Made by a program: the position numbers and the translations under genes
DNA from: Sclerurus mexicanus
Taxonomy: Eukaryota > Chordata > Aves > Passeriformes > Furnariidae
Reading direction: 5' to 3'
DNA: 64,000 bases
Assembly: GCA_013396755.1 (NCBI GenBank)
Contig: VWZF01001867.1
Coordinates: 124,001-188,000 of the forward strand
The notes under the pieces: model-generated
The model's database searches: none
What the model was told of the DNA's origin: nothing
What the model saw: only the letters and a program-made list of their open reading frames with translations
Shown: piece by piece, positions 1-12,894 of the stretch
Numbering within the stretch: position 1 is the first letter of the stretch
How the letters are laid out: each line of letters begins with the position of its first letter

Positions 1-190
1 TCCAAGATTAGGGTTTTTTTATTTCATACTTCCATTTAATTAAAAAAAATATATATAAAACTTCACAGATTTGATTTTTGTAGTAAGAAAAAAATATGCA
101 TCTCAACAAATCCCCTCCTCACTCAGTGAAAATAATCACCTTATCTTAGAGTTTTTAACCAGGCTGACATCATTGGGTTTCTTTTGACAG
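1..190 (+). other. MINDY3: MINDY3 last intron (3' part)
   Basis: AT-rich sequence ending in a pyrimidine-rich stretch and a TTGACAG acceptor at 184-190, directly before the terminal MINDY3 exon. No other feature is visible. The rest of the gene lies left of the window. Confidence 0.8.
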
Positions 191-340
191 GTCATGTATG
201 TAGAAGGCACGGCAGTTGTTATGGGTTTTGAAGAACCAATGCTGCAGACCGATGACACTCCTGTGAAACGCTGCTTGCAAACCAAATGGCCATATATAGA
301 ACTGCTCTGGACCACAGATCGATCTCCTTCTCTAAACTGA
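191..340 (+). CDS. MINDY3: MINDY3 (FAM188A), terminal coding exon
   Basis: This exon encodes the last 49 residues and the stop (TGA, 338-340) of MINDY3, a deubiquitinase of the MINDY family that trims Lys48-linked ubiquitin chains. The exon opens in phase 0 after a TTTTGACAG acceptor with V-M-Y-V-E-G-T and ends W-P-Y-I-E-L-L-W-T-T-D-R-S-P-S-L-N-stop; this C-terminal block is nearly unchanged among vertebrates as I recall the human protein. The catalytic cysteine and histidine are in upstream exons outside the window, so only identity, not activity, can be judged here. It lies upstream of ITGA8 on the same strand, as in mammals. The 115-codon antisense reading frame over it is a shadow. Confidence 0.95.
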   Translation, partial: VMYVEGTAVVMGFEEPMLQTDDTPVKRCLQTKWPYIELLWTTDRSPSLN

Positions 341-1255
341 TATGTTGCCCATGAACAACATAGTGCTATCAGATCCCCGAGTGGGGATACAGGAATTGGT
401 ATTTGCTTGGAAGTGGTATACTTTGACTGTGTGGAGTTATACACTGGTATCATTGATGATTTGTAAATAATGATTACAAACACTTTTTCAGTGTTAATTG
501 GAATATTTAATTTTTTAATCAGATTTATTTCTATTATAATAGTTTGTCTTTTTTGGCCACTGTAGTACTGTTAATGTGAGTTATCCTAAAATTTAAAAAA
601 AGCCTTCTTATAAAGTCATACCATTTGCCATCTCATGAAGATTTGAAAAATTCTGATATTGCAGAATCTGCATATTAGATGTCAGATCTTTAAAACATGA
701 AACATATTCAGCTTTCTCTGAATCATATAGGCATGTTTTATTATTTAAATTATATTAGCTTACATTACAGTACCATAATATGTGGACTAGACTGGCCTTT
801 GCACTGGATATGTTTTAATAAGTTTAAATTTTCTGCAGTTTTTCCTAAAATCTAATTATACCTAAAGAGCTTGCACAATGTGACATAAATATGATACATT
901 TTTAGGAATAAGTATGATTCTTAAATACTCTTTCTTGGCAGTTGTATATTATTGTGGCTTAGTTATTGGGCATGATAAAAGTGAAGAGAAAATCTGAGGA
1001 AAAATAGATGTATTAATATTTATTTGAGTTTGTATAAAAGAAATGTAAAAACGGCAGAAGGAATTTCTTGCTCTATAATCTTTAAACTATTCAAACTTAT
1101 AATATTGCCAAATACCTCTTAATTTGTCCAAACAGCAGTGTAAGCCAGCGTTACTGTATGTGTTAAGTGCATGAGAACATCTGGTATTACATTATTATAT
1201 TCCTTTATTTATTATCAACTTCTTAGCCCTAAAATAAAATCTTTTCCTTGAATCA
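341..1255 (+). other. MINDY3: MINDY3 3' UTR (probable extent)
   Basis: AT-rich non-coding sequence following the MINDY3 stop. The first canonical AATAAA seen after the stop is at 1233-1238, followed at about 1269-1298 by a T/GT-rich stretch that could be the downstream element, so cleavage near 1250-1260 is a reasonable guess. Further AATAAA hexamers at 1868-1873 and 2463-2468 could give longer forms. The end is inferred, not shown. Confidence 0.4.
1233..1238 (+). terminator. MINDY3: Candidate polyadenylation signal AATAAA
   Basis: Canonical hexamer about 890 bp past the MINDY3 stop codon, with GT/T-rich sequence about 30-60 bp further on. It is the first AATAAA after the stop. Transcript ends would decide. 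Confidence 0.4.
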
Positions 1256-2682
1256 TATATTATTTAAAGTTTGGTTTAATTGAATTTGTTTGCTGTTTCT
1301 CTGAGATTATGAAAAGGAACCACAGGTTTAGAATGTCAGCTTTCAAGGTGAGCACATCTCAGGAGGAAAAAGCCACACCAAAGGTAGTTTCCTAATTTCT
1401 GAAATTACCATGACCATTCCTTATTGCAGACTGACATAAGAGTATCTCATTTTTTTGTCAGATTTCTCTTTCTGAAAAAAATTATTTTTTTGCAGATAAT
1501 AATTTGAAAAGATTCCTTAACTCGTTAGTTTAGGACTCACTTTCCTTTGAACACAAGTATTCTCTTTTGCTGTGTGGGCCTGATGTGAAAAGACTTGTGC
1601 AGCAGTGCAGCTACTCAAATGTACAGGTAATAAGAGAATTTGTTTGGCAAGTGTGAAACTTTGCTTTTCAGAAAATACTCGAGCTTCATAGGTATTTGCT
1701 TTAGCTGGTTTTGCACATTTAAGATAAATGTCTTTAGGCAGACTTTCACTGATGCCTTGGAAGGTGAAAATTCACTTTTCTTGCTCTTCTGCATTCTGGT
1801 GTCTGTCTTGGCTTGTACAAGAGTATCTTACACCAGAGTTTGCACTGAATCATAACTTGAATGTTAGAATAAACATCCTTTTTTCTAGTCCACTGTCAGA
1901 TAAAATTTATGTTCTGTCTTTCAGAATTAAAAAAAATAGAAACCCAGATAATGACATATATGTATATATAAAAAGCATTACTCTGGATTAAAGCTTTTTC
2001 TGCACTCCAGAGAAATTTAGGTGATGATGGTGTGGTATAAGACCCCTTATTCCTGTATCCTTTTTCCTTCATACTGCCTAGTTGTTAGAGGCCTGGTTTC
2101 TGGTTTACTTCACTTATTTTTGGACTACAGGGGCTAATTAACAGTGCTTAATGGCACTTAGCTCATGTGAGAGCCTCAGCCAAGTGAACCTTTCTGTCCT
2201 TTCTTCCATGGTGAGAAAAATAGGAGACATTCTGCCTTTATGGAAATTCACCTTTTGTGCCTTAAAAGAGTGGGGTCTATTTAAACAGCAGACTTACATA
2301 ATATGTGGGACATTAATGTCTGGTACTTCAGATTTGTTTTCATAGAAAAATTACCAGAAACCTATATAATTCCCACAGGTTGATGTGCTCTAAGTGCTAC
2401 ATATTATTGCAGTATACATTATTGTGTATATATTGCAGTTTGCAATTGAGGCTTAGTCAGTAAATAAAGCCAGGGCATTTCATGGGATTAAATACATGCT
2501 TTAACTAACCAGAGCAAATTGATAGTGCTAATTGTAAGAAAGCACATGAACTAAATACGCAGTGAAATTACCTTTTGATTAATACTCTAGGTGGATGATT
2601 TTTTTTTTACATATGGCACAGTGGTTCAGTTTTAGAGGAAAGGTCAGTATCTTCTGGGAGGCAGCTAGTGTCCCAGCTGGCA

Positions 2683-2752
2683 ACGTGGTACAGTTAGCAG
2701 GGCATTGGACAGTCCATCTGGAAAACTGGGTTCTTCCTCTCGTGTCTCAAAG
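2683..2752 (+). repeat. Possible MIR/tRNA-derived SINE fragment
   Basis: The stretch containing GTTAGCAGGGCATTGGAC followed by GGAAAACTGGGTTCTTCC resembles the tRNA-like head of MIR-type SINEs (B-box-like region). It is short and degenerate, so the call is tentative. Confidence 0.3.
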
Positions 2753-4410
2753 CCTGTAGAGACAGAAAATTGTTCAGATACATGTTGGTGTCTCTTTGCT
2801 CTAAATGCACTTTCATAACAAAGAGATGAGAGCAGAAAAGGGGTCCTGGTGTCAACTGCTGGCTAAATGGTAAAAGAAATTACTCCCACCTTGATGTATA
2901 CTGAGGTTCACAGTCAAGATAATCTAAATAAATTAGCTAAATAAATAATGGAAAGACTACTTCCAGTGCCTCATATTAGCCCAGGTGAGTTATATGTGAA
3001 GTCTGAAGTATAGCAAATACATATTTGCTTTGTTAAAGTCTAAAGTGTTCAAGGTAAGCAGCCAGTATAAATCCAAATGCAAATATCCTTGTTATAATCC
3101 ACATAGAGCCCTTTAAAACAGTGATTCTCTTAAGTACTGGCAGGGCATTTTGGGGTTTGGATACTTTTGTTGAAGTTCTTGGCTTTATCTTTTAGACAGC
3201 TATTTTTTTCTGCTTATCTTGTCCATCTGTATGCTTTTTTTTATTCTCTCTTCCTTGTGAGAACAAGTTTAGGGCAAAGAACAGATCTCTTGAAAAGAAA
3301 CGAATTTTTCCACAGACTACATGCTGTGATTGATAGAAGATGTAGTCTGCTCACTCTGAAATTAGCTTTGATGCTTCTCACATATGAATTACTTCTGCAA
3401 AGATTTTTAACTTGGACAATGTTCACAAAGGTAAGGTTCAAAGCAGCATGCTGAACACCTTTCGTTGGCGTGTCATCCTGAACTCAGATCCCACAAATTC
3501 ATTCCCTTTGAAGAGCGTGGTCACATCCTCATTTTATCCTCTTGCTTTGAGACGATAATCAATACAAAATACTGTCTGTGTAGTGGCTCCAGTGGCAGTT
3601 CAGGAGAAGGCTTCTGGCCTACAGAAACAAAACCAGGAAACAACTGAATGAAAAGGTAAGTTTTCCTATGGGATTTGGATACTTCAGCTTCTGTATTGCC
3701 ATGCTTTGATAAGATTTAACAGGAAAATTGTCATTGATTTTGGTAAGATTTGTGTTAAAAGCTGATACGATTCTTTGAAATAGTTCCCCTTCCTCTGCTA
3801 GCAGGTACATTACTAAATAATGGCACAAGTAACATTAAAGCTCTGATAATAGAACCTTCTATGAAATACTAATATTAAAGTTTTCCTTCAGCAGAACTTT
3901 ACATAGATTTGACTGATCTATTTTTAAGATTGGAAATATCATAATGACATTAACCTCACCAACTGCACATAATATCATTTGGTCCCACAATTATCTAGTC
4001 CCACATCTGCCTTCCCATTATTCTGTAAGGTAGATAATGTCTTTTGGACTCTTAGTTAAATGTTCTTAGAAAAGCTTTCCATCCTGGCATCTCGTCTGAT
4101 TCTAGAGGCTAAGAATTTTCAGTTCAATATTCAAAGCAGTTAATGTGTCAGACCACAGGTATGGTAAAGTCCAAACTGCAGTCTACCAACAACTGGAGCA
4201 GTTGCTTACCTCTTGAGCAGTGCAGATCAGTGTCCAGTCCAAACATTTCTGAAGTCCCAGGAAACCAAGATGTGGAATAAGCTTCCAGTGATCAGAACAG
4301 GTCTGAGTTACTTAGGGACTAACACTGCAAATTATAAAAAAAAAAAAAATACTGTTTATTTAAATGTTTGAATTGATTTGGAATATCCTACACACATGTC
4401 TCTTCTCTAT

Positions 4411-4440
4411 AAGAAGGAAGGGGAGGGGGGGGGGAAGAAA
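4411..4440 (+). repeat. Homopurine tract with G-run
   Basis: About 30 consecutive purines containing a run of ten G residues. Low-complexity sequence, length-variable by nature and prone to sequencing error. Confidence 0.7.
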
Positions 4441-6019
4441 AGTGTAAGAGGAGGGTGACTGCTGTATATTAACACTTTGGAGGTAACAGGGTCTTGAAAG
4501 AGATTTCGATGTTGTCATTCTGCCCTGCTCTTCACAGAGCTTTTAGTACTGATTTGAAGCATTTTTTTAGTCTTAAATTTAGCTCAAACCAACCAGGTTA
4601 GGTGTATTTCTAACTATGCCCCTTTGGCTTTTCACCTGTGGGAACACTCACCTATCTCCAATTGTGCTAGTTACTGAATTTTAACGCTTGTTTTGGATAC
4701 ATCTGTATGGGATGACTACAGTACCAGAATGTTCTGTGTTCTCGCTCCTGAGTGCCACAGGTCTGGAGTGCAATCTGAGCAGTGCTCCGAGCCCCAGCTT
4801 TATTTGTGACACTGAGCCCGGGAACTGGCTCTTGCTGTGCTAAAAAGTAAAAAGGCATAATTATTAGCATAGGGCAACACAACTTCAAAATTTCTTCAAT
4901 TGCCTTAAGGTTGCATGACTTGCAAGAGTAGGTTTTAGTCCTACAAGTCACTGAGGTACTTCTGAGTTTATTACTGGTGCTTAGATCTCTAAGAAAGACT
5001 TGCTCAATGTAACATAATGAAATAGGATCAATGGTGATGTTTCACTCTAGTGGAAAAAGTAAACTTGATATAAATAAAAGGCAAGCAGAATTCAGGAATA
5101 TTACAAGCCTGTGGGGACAGCTAAGGGTCACACAGTTAATGCTGAAAATAAACACAGTTCTATTTTTGTAAAAAGGAATGTCAGCCTTATCTGAATAATC
5201 TTGCCATAAAGCACTTAAAATGAGCACAAAAGTAAAGAAACCAGAACCTCAAAACTACTCTCAGCTGCTTTCATAGGTAGCATGTTTATAAATGGGTTCT
5301 CTATCCTGATCTTTCTCTGATATTGTTTTGGACACTTCGGTGTTTTAAATGCTGAGAAACAATTCTTTTTTCCTTGTAACAGTCGATAACATGGAAAATA
5401 AAATGTTTCTCCTTCCTAGCTTTGAGTTGGCCAGAAAAATTACAAATGATGCTGCCCTCTCAAGATGCGGATGTGATGCCCCATTTAGCTCCGTAGGGGA
5501 AGGGAGCATTTCAGGCCGTCAGGGGGTATGTATATGTTCTTAAAACCAGTTAAAACTCTGCTGTGGGGCTTGCGGGGGCAGAACAGTTGGAGGCAGAAGC
5601 TACGCAGCCTCATCGTTGTTAGTGGCTGTTACGGAGCCATTGCCGGAGGGGGTTTCTGGAAGCGCGGTGCTGTCGGCTCCCGCGGGGCCGGGAAGGGGCC
5701 GCGGCGGCACCCGCGGCGGGGATGCGCTCTGCGGTGCGCTCCGAACCGTGCCGTGCTTGCACCTGTCCCGTGGGCAGAAGCGCTTTTATTTCACAGCAGC
5801 CACGCCGGGCACAGCAATCTCATGAAGGTCTACGTTTTCAACCAATGCACTTCAGTTTCCTAGAAGGGATTCTTCAAGTATCGGGCTCTTCAGTTTAAAC
5901 TCTTGAAAATGCTGGAAAGTCGAGAGGAGTTCAGCTCGAAACCACCGGCCCGCGCTCCGGCACCTTCCCCCGTGAGCGCGGCGTCGGTCGCTGCCGGGCC
6001 CCGGGGCTGTCCTGCGCCC

Positions 6020-6084
6020 NACAGCGGGCCCCCCGGCAGCTACTTCGGGTACTCGGTGGACTTCTACGTGCCCGAGCCCAGCAC
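6020..6084 (+). CDS. ITGA8: ITGA8 exon 1 (partial; 5' part lost at an N)
   Basis: The readable part encodes X-S-G-P-P-G-S-Y-F-G-Y-S-V-D-F-Y-V-P-E-P followed by S and two bases of a Thr codon, the first blade of the beta-propeller. The first codon is NAC; if the missing base is T it gives Tyr, matching the conserved Y-S-G-P of alpha-8. The donor is CAC|GTGAGT. Upstream, the open frame from an ATG at 5909 encodes a Pro/Ala/Ser-rich stretch with no hydrophobic core, so it is not a credible signal peptide. The most likely reading is that the start codon, signal peptide and mature N-terminus are missing from the assembly at the N. Confidence 0.85.
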
Positions 6085-6227
6085 GTGAGTGCCGCCCGGG
6101 GTGGCTGCGGGCCGGGCCGGGGGCACAGGGCACAGGGCGGCTCGGGCGGGCGCTGGGCACGGCGGCGTCCCGGGGGTGCTGACAGCGCCCGGCCCCGTGC
6201 CCGCTGACCGCCCGCTGTGCTCGGCAG
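6085..6227 (+). other. ITGA8: ITGA8 intron 1, short and GC-rich
   Basis: 143 bp from GTGAGT to CTCGGCAG, lying inside the CpG island. Phase 2 at the donor and one base at the acceptor complete a Thr codon, so the intron is well supported. Confidence 0.85.
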
Positions 6228-6352
6228 GGTCAGCGTCCTGGTGGGAGCGCCCAGGGCCAACACCACGCAGCCGGACATCGTGGAAGGAGGAGCGGTGTAC
6301 CACTGCGCCTGGCCCGCCGCCCGCTGCAGGCAGATCCCCTTCGACAGCACCA
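6228..6352 (+). CDS. ITGA8: ITGA8 exon 2
   Basis: 125 bp encoding V-S-V-L-V-G-A-P-R-A-N-T-T-Q-P-D-I-V-E-G then G-A-V-Y-H-C-A-W-P and C-R-Q-I-P-F-D-S-T. It forms the rest of propeller blade 1 and the start of blade 2, with two cysteines of the conserved CxWP...C pair and an N-T-T glycosylation sequon. Donor CCA|GTAAGT; one base carries over to exon 3. Confidence 0.93.
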
Positions 6353-9300
6353 GTAAGTGAGCGGCCGGTCCGCGGCATCCCTCACCTGGGACACTGCGAG
6401 CTGAGTGTCTGCTCCTGGCCGGGGAATTCCCGCTCCCGGAGTCTCGGTGCCTGCGCGCTTTGATGGTCCCCAGAGAAAGAACAAGAGTGTGACCTCCAGG
6501 ATCGGCACGTAGCTCATCTTAATAACTGCTCTTTTTTCTTTTTTTCCCCCCTCTTTCTTTTAAATTTAATGAAGGGTATTTGTAGCAGATTCCTCCTTTT
6601 GAAAATAGTTTTGAGTATTCAGAAGGCGAAGAGGCAAAGCCCCCAAAGCCGTGTCTCACACGTCTCTGAATCTTGGGAATAACAGGGTTTTTAGTCTCTG
6701 CTGTTACTTTCAGCAAGGGGTTTTCCAGCTCTTCAGACGGGGTTAAGGACCTCATGTGGCATGCTTATTTAATTCTTTTCAGAAAACAGGAATTTTATTT
6801 CAGAATACTGGGCGCTAGATGCAAACCGATTTAGGCACAATGTGGATAGATGATATCCACTTCGAAAATCCCAAGACAGATGTTTCTTATTTAATTGTAG
6901 GGAACACACGTTTTAAACAATTCAGGCTGTTTATGTTTTTGTTGTCTCTTTATAGGTCTTGAAAATAATTTAAACCTAGTGTTTGCAGAGACTTTAAGAC
7001 TGATTCCTTTATTTAGACAGACTTTGATAGTTTGACCATTAAGCAAAAGTATTCTTTAAGTTCTATTTAATCTTAATATTTGTGATTTATTGAAATAGAA
7101 ACACAGTACAATTCAGGTTTTTTCTGAGAGCAAAAGTTAAATTAGAAGAGCTTACGTCAATGGAGCAAGTAAGCAGTGCAGTTCTTTACCCCTCCCAGCT
7201 TCAGCCACCCACATCCTATTACTATGTTGGTGTCTAGGAGCTCTGATCAGGATGACTGTCCAATCATTCTGGGAATTCTTCAAAACGGAGTAAGTGATAG
7301 TTCCTGTGTGTGCGTTTGGCTACTTGGGCATATAAAACTGTGCACAGCATATAGTAACATATATAAATGGAAATGTGCACTGACGGTATGCACACATGAT
7401 TGTTATCATAATATGCCCTGAGTGTACATATTTAAAATAAAACCAGGAAATAGAGGAAATATTCATGTATTTCCATCTATGATTACATAGTTCATGTAAC
7501 AGAAGTGGAATGTATTATCTATACAAATTAATTTCCATTTTGAATAGAAAACTTACAGACCAAATGAAAACTCTGTCGTATTTTTGAAGGGGCATATTGA
7601 AAAGTTAATGGAAACCTGGTGATGAAACCTATAAGGGCATCTGACTTTCCTGTGGGAACTCAGGATAACTCCATACCCTTGGCAGAGATGTCCTTTCACA
7701 GATACTATGTTTGAATAAAGTCACAAACAGACTGATGAGCAAGTACATCAGTAAGGCTTTCAACTATATGACACAACTATTCAGCTTGGAATCTCCAAAG
7801 TGTGGTTCATTTGGTCTTCCAGCATTGGTTGGTTGTGTCCTCTAGATGGAATCTTGACTTGTAGGCAGCTGAAGTTAAGCCAGAGTGAGCCTGCTGTGTA
7901 GACAGAAATGCATGTCCTTGGAGGAGGGACAGCAACACAGACAGGTTCAGCACTGTTCTCGTTGGCTGTCTAATTCCAGTTTCAAGAGCAGTAAGGTGTC
8001 ATTTCACACAATTCAGCAATGTCTAGCTGCCTTCATAGACGGGGACCCTGGGAAGGTTTGCATAGCTTGTATCAACTCCTAGTCTTCATTGGCAGCAACA
8101 GAAAGGCCAGCTCCAGTACGCCTTAGATGACTGGTTTTGCTGATGTTTGGATGTATATTTCATGTCATTTTTTTCTCTCTGAAATCCACTATTTACAAGA
8201 GCAGGTTTTCCTTCTTCTCCACTTTTCTCCCAAGCAGGCATGTAGTCCACACGAGCTCTCTCGTAGATGAAACTATTTCAAATAGTCTGTTGCACACAGT
8301 TCCTTTTTGAAGCCTTTAGTCATTGTGTGCCTAATGGAACTTTGTCCTTAGTAAGTATGGAGGGTGTTTTCAGTTCATGGCTTTTTCTTGTACAGACATC
8401 TTGTACTCATTATACCTTCTCCCTACATCACTCAGAAATCTTGCTATTCCCGTTTTAATATTGATTCTAATAAACAGAAAAAAGTCAGTCTGGGTTGTCA
8501 AAGATCATACAGGAACTTGGTGATGGTACTGGTAACTGACTTGAGATTTTCTTCTTCCTTCCATTCCTTAACCACAAGATCATTCTTTCTTCCGAAACAG
8601 AAACACCCAGCAGTTGTTAGAAGACTGGAAATTCAGCTGTAGCAGCTTTAATTTTAAAGATTAATGCTTCATGCCTCGTTGGAGATCTTTAAAACTCTTG
8701 TAAAGCTTTGGGAATGTTTTCTGAAACAAAACAGAAAAACTACAGAGCCTACCTCAGAGCTGGAAGATTTCACTTTGGTGCATTTTTATACAAATCTTCC
8801 ATTTTTAAGTACTTTTTTCTTGACTCCAAAGAATATCAGCTCTTTCAGTTAGATTCATGAAGCCTACTAAAAGAAACAAAACTGCTGAATAATTGGAAGC
8901 ATTCTAAATGAAGTTCAGACAAAAACTGAGTGAAACTAGAAAGAAAGGGAAGAGTATAATGTAACACTTAAAAGGCAGTGTGAGTGTGGACTACCAAATA
9001 GAGAAATCAGTATTTTTCAGCCAAGAGTTCAATGGAGGACTTCTAAAGAATTGGTAAAAGTAAAGCAGATTCACATATACTGTGTCCAAAGTTGGACAAA
9101 GATGTGTGAAATCGCTTCAGGTCACAGAAACTGTGAAATTTCCCCTATAACATAAAAATTCAAGAGATTCTATCCAAGAGCTTGAAAACCACTGGCTTAA
9201 ATTACATATGAGCATGAGGGCTCACGTCTTCCATTTCTGCAGACTGGATGCACGAATTAAGCTCTGGTATGTTCCTTTCAATGCAAGTTGCATTCTGCTG

Positions 9301-9951
9301 TTGAGGAGGGAACATACAGTGAGTACATGTGCATGATATTTGTACTCTGCCACAAATAAGTGTGCAAGTGGGCACCTTATTGGTAAGTCTTATGTGTAGC
9401 TGTGCAGATTATTTCACTATTTCTGGAGAACAGTAGACCTAATTTCAAGAAATGTTTGCAAATGCTTTGATGGTATTTGTATTAACACTGTTAATATCTC
9501 AGTGCTACTGAATGAAAAGAGTGAGGACACTGACTAGTAATGTGTGATGGTTTAAGTCAAGAATCTGGACGTTTTCAAATATCATAGTGTTATAGAGTGG
9601 AATTACTTTGTACTAATTTATAGTAATCCTGTATTTTACAGATACTGAGATGTTTATGTAATGAGTGGGTAGGTATGCCTTGCTATGGGGCTATAAAGTA
9701 TAATAAATTAAGAAGGAACAAAATGTCTCTTCACCAACATTTAAGGCTTGTTAGGAGGCAATGATGAACAAGAACAGGCTCATAAGTCAGGGAAGGGAAA
9801 GAAGAAAAAGATAATGTGTTTGGTTTCTGAACTATCTATTGCATTAGACAAAGGGGGCATTTTTTCAAGAAGTGATATCAGGTAATGTTAAGTGCTAGAT
9901 AGGATGGTCTTTGGTCCTATAAAGGCAGTTTTGTTGAAGTTTTATTTATTT

Positions 9952-9990
9952 TGTTATTGTTGTTGTTGTTACTATGACTACTACTACTAA
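9952..9990 (+). repeat. ITGA8: Imperfect trinucleotide-rich stretch
   Basis: Imperfect TTG units followed by CTA units (TTGTTGTTGTTACTATGACT region). A short microsatellite-like stretch in intron 2. Confidence 0.5.
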
Positions 9991-12894
9991 AATGTTAGTT
10001 TAAAGGAAGTTATTCTATGTCCTGCATGCCATGGAGTCCTAAAGGGAGAACACAAGTGCTAAACCTAGCTGGACCTGGTATCCTGGGCACTGGTGTGGAA
10101 CAACTGCAATGTCTCCTGGTGGATCAGGGATATGACACTGTGGGGGTTGCACCCAGAGTCTTTGGCAAGGTACAGCACTCAGTCCTAAACTTTTTTTTTT
10201 TTGGATCATATAAGTTTTAAATGACAAAAGAAAAATCATTATGGTTTGTGAAGCCCTCTTGCTCTTTTTTTTCTTTCTCCTCAGAAACTAAGATCACATG
10301 AGGGACTAGACATTGAATTGCATAATTCATACCCAACAGGAACACTCAGTGTTCACTCAATTCCCAATGAAAGATATGAAAAAAAGCATAGAAAATTGTG
10401 TCACGACTTCTGAGTGCCCTGTTCTACCTGTCAAACACAGACTGGCCTCCTTAACATTAGCAATGATATTCAAAACCAAGACTACTCCTGAAATATCTCT
10501 GTGGCCCTGTGCATATGTTAGGATGCCCAAACTAGTCTGAGTGCTACGGCAGCTGCATAACTTGTGTTAATGTGGAAATGTGTGTGGGCTAAACTACTCT
10601 GCTGAAAAGATGGTTTCATTGGAGTTAATAGAGGTGCAGGAGTATCTACAGCCATTCCTAAAAGTCACACCACCTAACTGAAATTGTTCTGCAGGTAGTT
10701 GTCCCAGATTGTCACTAGTTTCTCAGGTCACCTATCTCTGTTCTTCATAGTAGCTAATTCAGGATTTCCAAAGCAATGAGATGATTTACTTGTGTCAATA
10801 ATTAATCCTATTGATCAAATATAGTTCCTGACAGATGACAGATGAGCAGAGGAGGGAAGGAGCATGAAATTTTGACATGCTGTAGGACTTGAGCTGACCT
10901 ATCCATAAACAAGGCATGTAGCAAGATATTCCCGTATGGGCTGACCAGTGATATGGCCTCCAGCCAAGAAGGGGCTTTGGCAGGAACTCTGTGTTTCCTG
11001 CTGTTGATACAGCACTGACTCTGCAGTCCCATGTTTTCAGTTCTGTTTCAGGTCTGTGCACCAGGGTCAAGACTCCAGCAAGAAGCTGAAAGCACTGCCC
11101 CTGAGGCAAATGGGTGCTTTAACCTGCTCCATTGCAGCAGGGAGCTGAGATAAAGTATAATGGAAGGGCTTTTAGTATCCACTTACTTCAGGAGATATGG
11201 AATGAAGGGCAGAGGCTCTTCTCCCTTGTTTTGTAAAGCTGTCTGGTTGCATTGCAGTGTACAGGTGTGATACTCTTTGAAACTCAATGAGAGGACAGGG
11301 AAACAAGTGTTGGCATCATATTAAAGGCTTGTGCTCTCTCTTTCCTCTCTTACCTACACAAAGCTAACTTCTTTTCAGTTTCTCCTGTATGAAGTGAGGT
11401 TTACAATGACTTTTTCTGCTTTAGCATTGAGGTAGAATTACCAAGACCTTGTTTCAACTGCGTGCTCTTCCATTTAGCCACCAGGAGAGGTAGCAGGAGA
11501 GCAATATGAAGAAAACTTTCTCCCCACTTGATTAACTGGGGAACTTCTGAGCCATTGAAAGCCTCTTGCAGCCAGGAGCAAACTGAAATACCGCCTAAAA
11601 TGCACTATTGCTTTTGAAATCTGATAAAAAACTAATAGTTCAGATTTCAGAATTCACTATAATGGTCACTTTTAGTTGTAATGCTTAACAAAGTGCATCA
11701 AGTTCCTGTGTTTTAAATTAGCTCCCAAAGGCAGAATTTTAGATACTATTCTGAGTTTCCAGAACTCACTGGCAAGTTGTCTTTGCTATCAGTTAGCTTT
11801 ACCAGTTTTAGTAAAGTAGGTTATATTTTTCTAAACTAGCTGGAAAAAAATCTGAACAGCCTCTGAAGAGGAGCAGGGGAGGGGGATGTAAATCATTTCT
11901 GGGCAAGCATGCAGTTGATAAAAAACATGAGCTAATCTGGCCAGCAGTTGAGCTGATTGTAACAGAACCCAGGTACTGTATAAGGAAAAGATGTATTGTG
12001 GGACTCGAGGGGTTTAGTTACATGAAAAAATCATTAACTGAGGAGATGGTAAGATTCTGGGGAAAACTTAGAATCCTGTTATAAAAAAAGAATTTGCATC
12101 TCAAGAGAAATTACTGAGGGAGAACTTTGTTGTACTTTTAAACGTTGACACTTTTCAGTCCACTATGCCAGTAAGACCTTATCTGTAGCCTCATGGTTCA
12201 CTTGTAACATTCTGATTTATAATGGACTCTTATGAGTTTCTTTTGTAGGTCTCAGCCTTATCTAAAGAAGGAAAAAAAATACCCTTGGCTATGTTAGTTC
12301 AAGCCCTGAGGTCTTAATTTACTTCTGATCAGATTTTACTTAGGGGAAGAAAATTGTATTGGGTTTGATGATTCCTTTTTTTTTATTCATGGAATGAAAG
12401 TCCAAATAAAGCTCTCCAGATATGATCTATCAAATTAAAATAGCTCACATGAATAGCAGCTAAGTTACAGTAAAAAAACAGAAATTAAATAGATGTTTGC
12501 TGAACCAGACAAATCTAAAAATAGAAGCAACTGTTGTCATCATGCAAGTGTTTTGCATATCTTTATTGTCTCTAAACACTATGGAGTCCTTTTTTCCCTC
12601 AGCATTAATTAAAAGCAATTGCTTGGCTTGGTTCCGTAGACCATGCATAGTGTTTAGCTTTGCATTTCAATTCTGTCCCTCTGGTGAGGGTCTAATATCA
12701 ATGACCCTGTGAAAGTTAGTGAGTTACCTCTGCTTTGTAATGGGTCATTGGATTCTTTTATTGTAGTGATATGAAAAAGATATCACTGTTGATAGGGTTG
12801 ACAAGATTCCCTCTTTTCCCTCACTTCTAGAATATGGGAGCATGTACACCAGATCAGACCCTTCCCTCTCCCTCTTCCCTTCTGTAAACCAGAA

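Larger units (their letters stand above)
1256..5600. other. Intergenic region between MINDY3 and ITGA8
   Basis: About 4.3 kb of AT-rich DNA with no reading frame above about 95 codons and no recognisable exon. It holds a weak MIR-like tRNA-SINE remnant near 2683-2752, an A-run near 4336-4350 and a purine/G-run near 4411-4440. Any ITGA8 distal regulatory elements here cannot be recognised without a cross-species alignment. Confidence 0.6.
5620..6450 (+). promoter_or_regulatory. ITGA8: CpG island at the ITGA8 5' end
   Basis: A sharp change from AT-rich flanks to GC-rich, CpG-dense DNA covers the presumed promoter, exon 1, the short intron 1 and exon 2. A CCAAT pentamer lies at 5842-5846, about 180 bp upstream of the readable part of exon 1. 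No convincing TATA box at a matching distance was seen, as expected for a CpG-island promoter. The exact transcription start is not visible, and an assembly N at 6020 breaks the region. Antisense and frame-shifted open frames here are by-products of high GC content. Confidence 0.7.

Noticed and set aside
136..483. 115-codon minus-strand open frame
   Set aside because: It is the antisense shadow of the terminal MINDY3 exon, which is clearly coding on the + strand with a proper acceptor and stop.
5852..6517. Several overlapping open frames of 95-139 codons on both strands
   Set aside because: They arise from high GC content in the CpG island; only the exon 1 and exon 2 segments match a known protein with correct splice sites.
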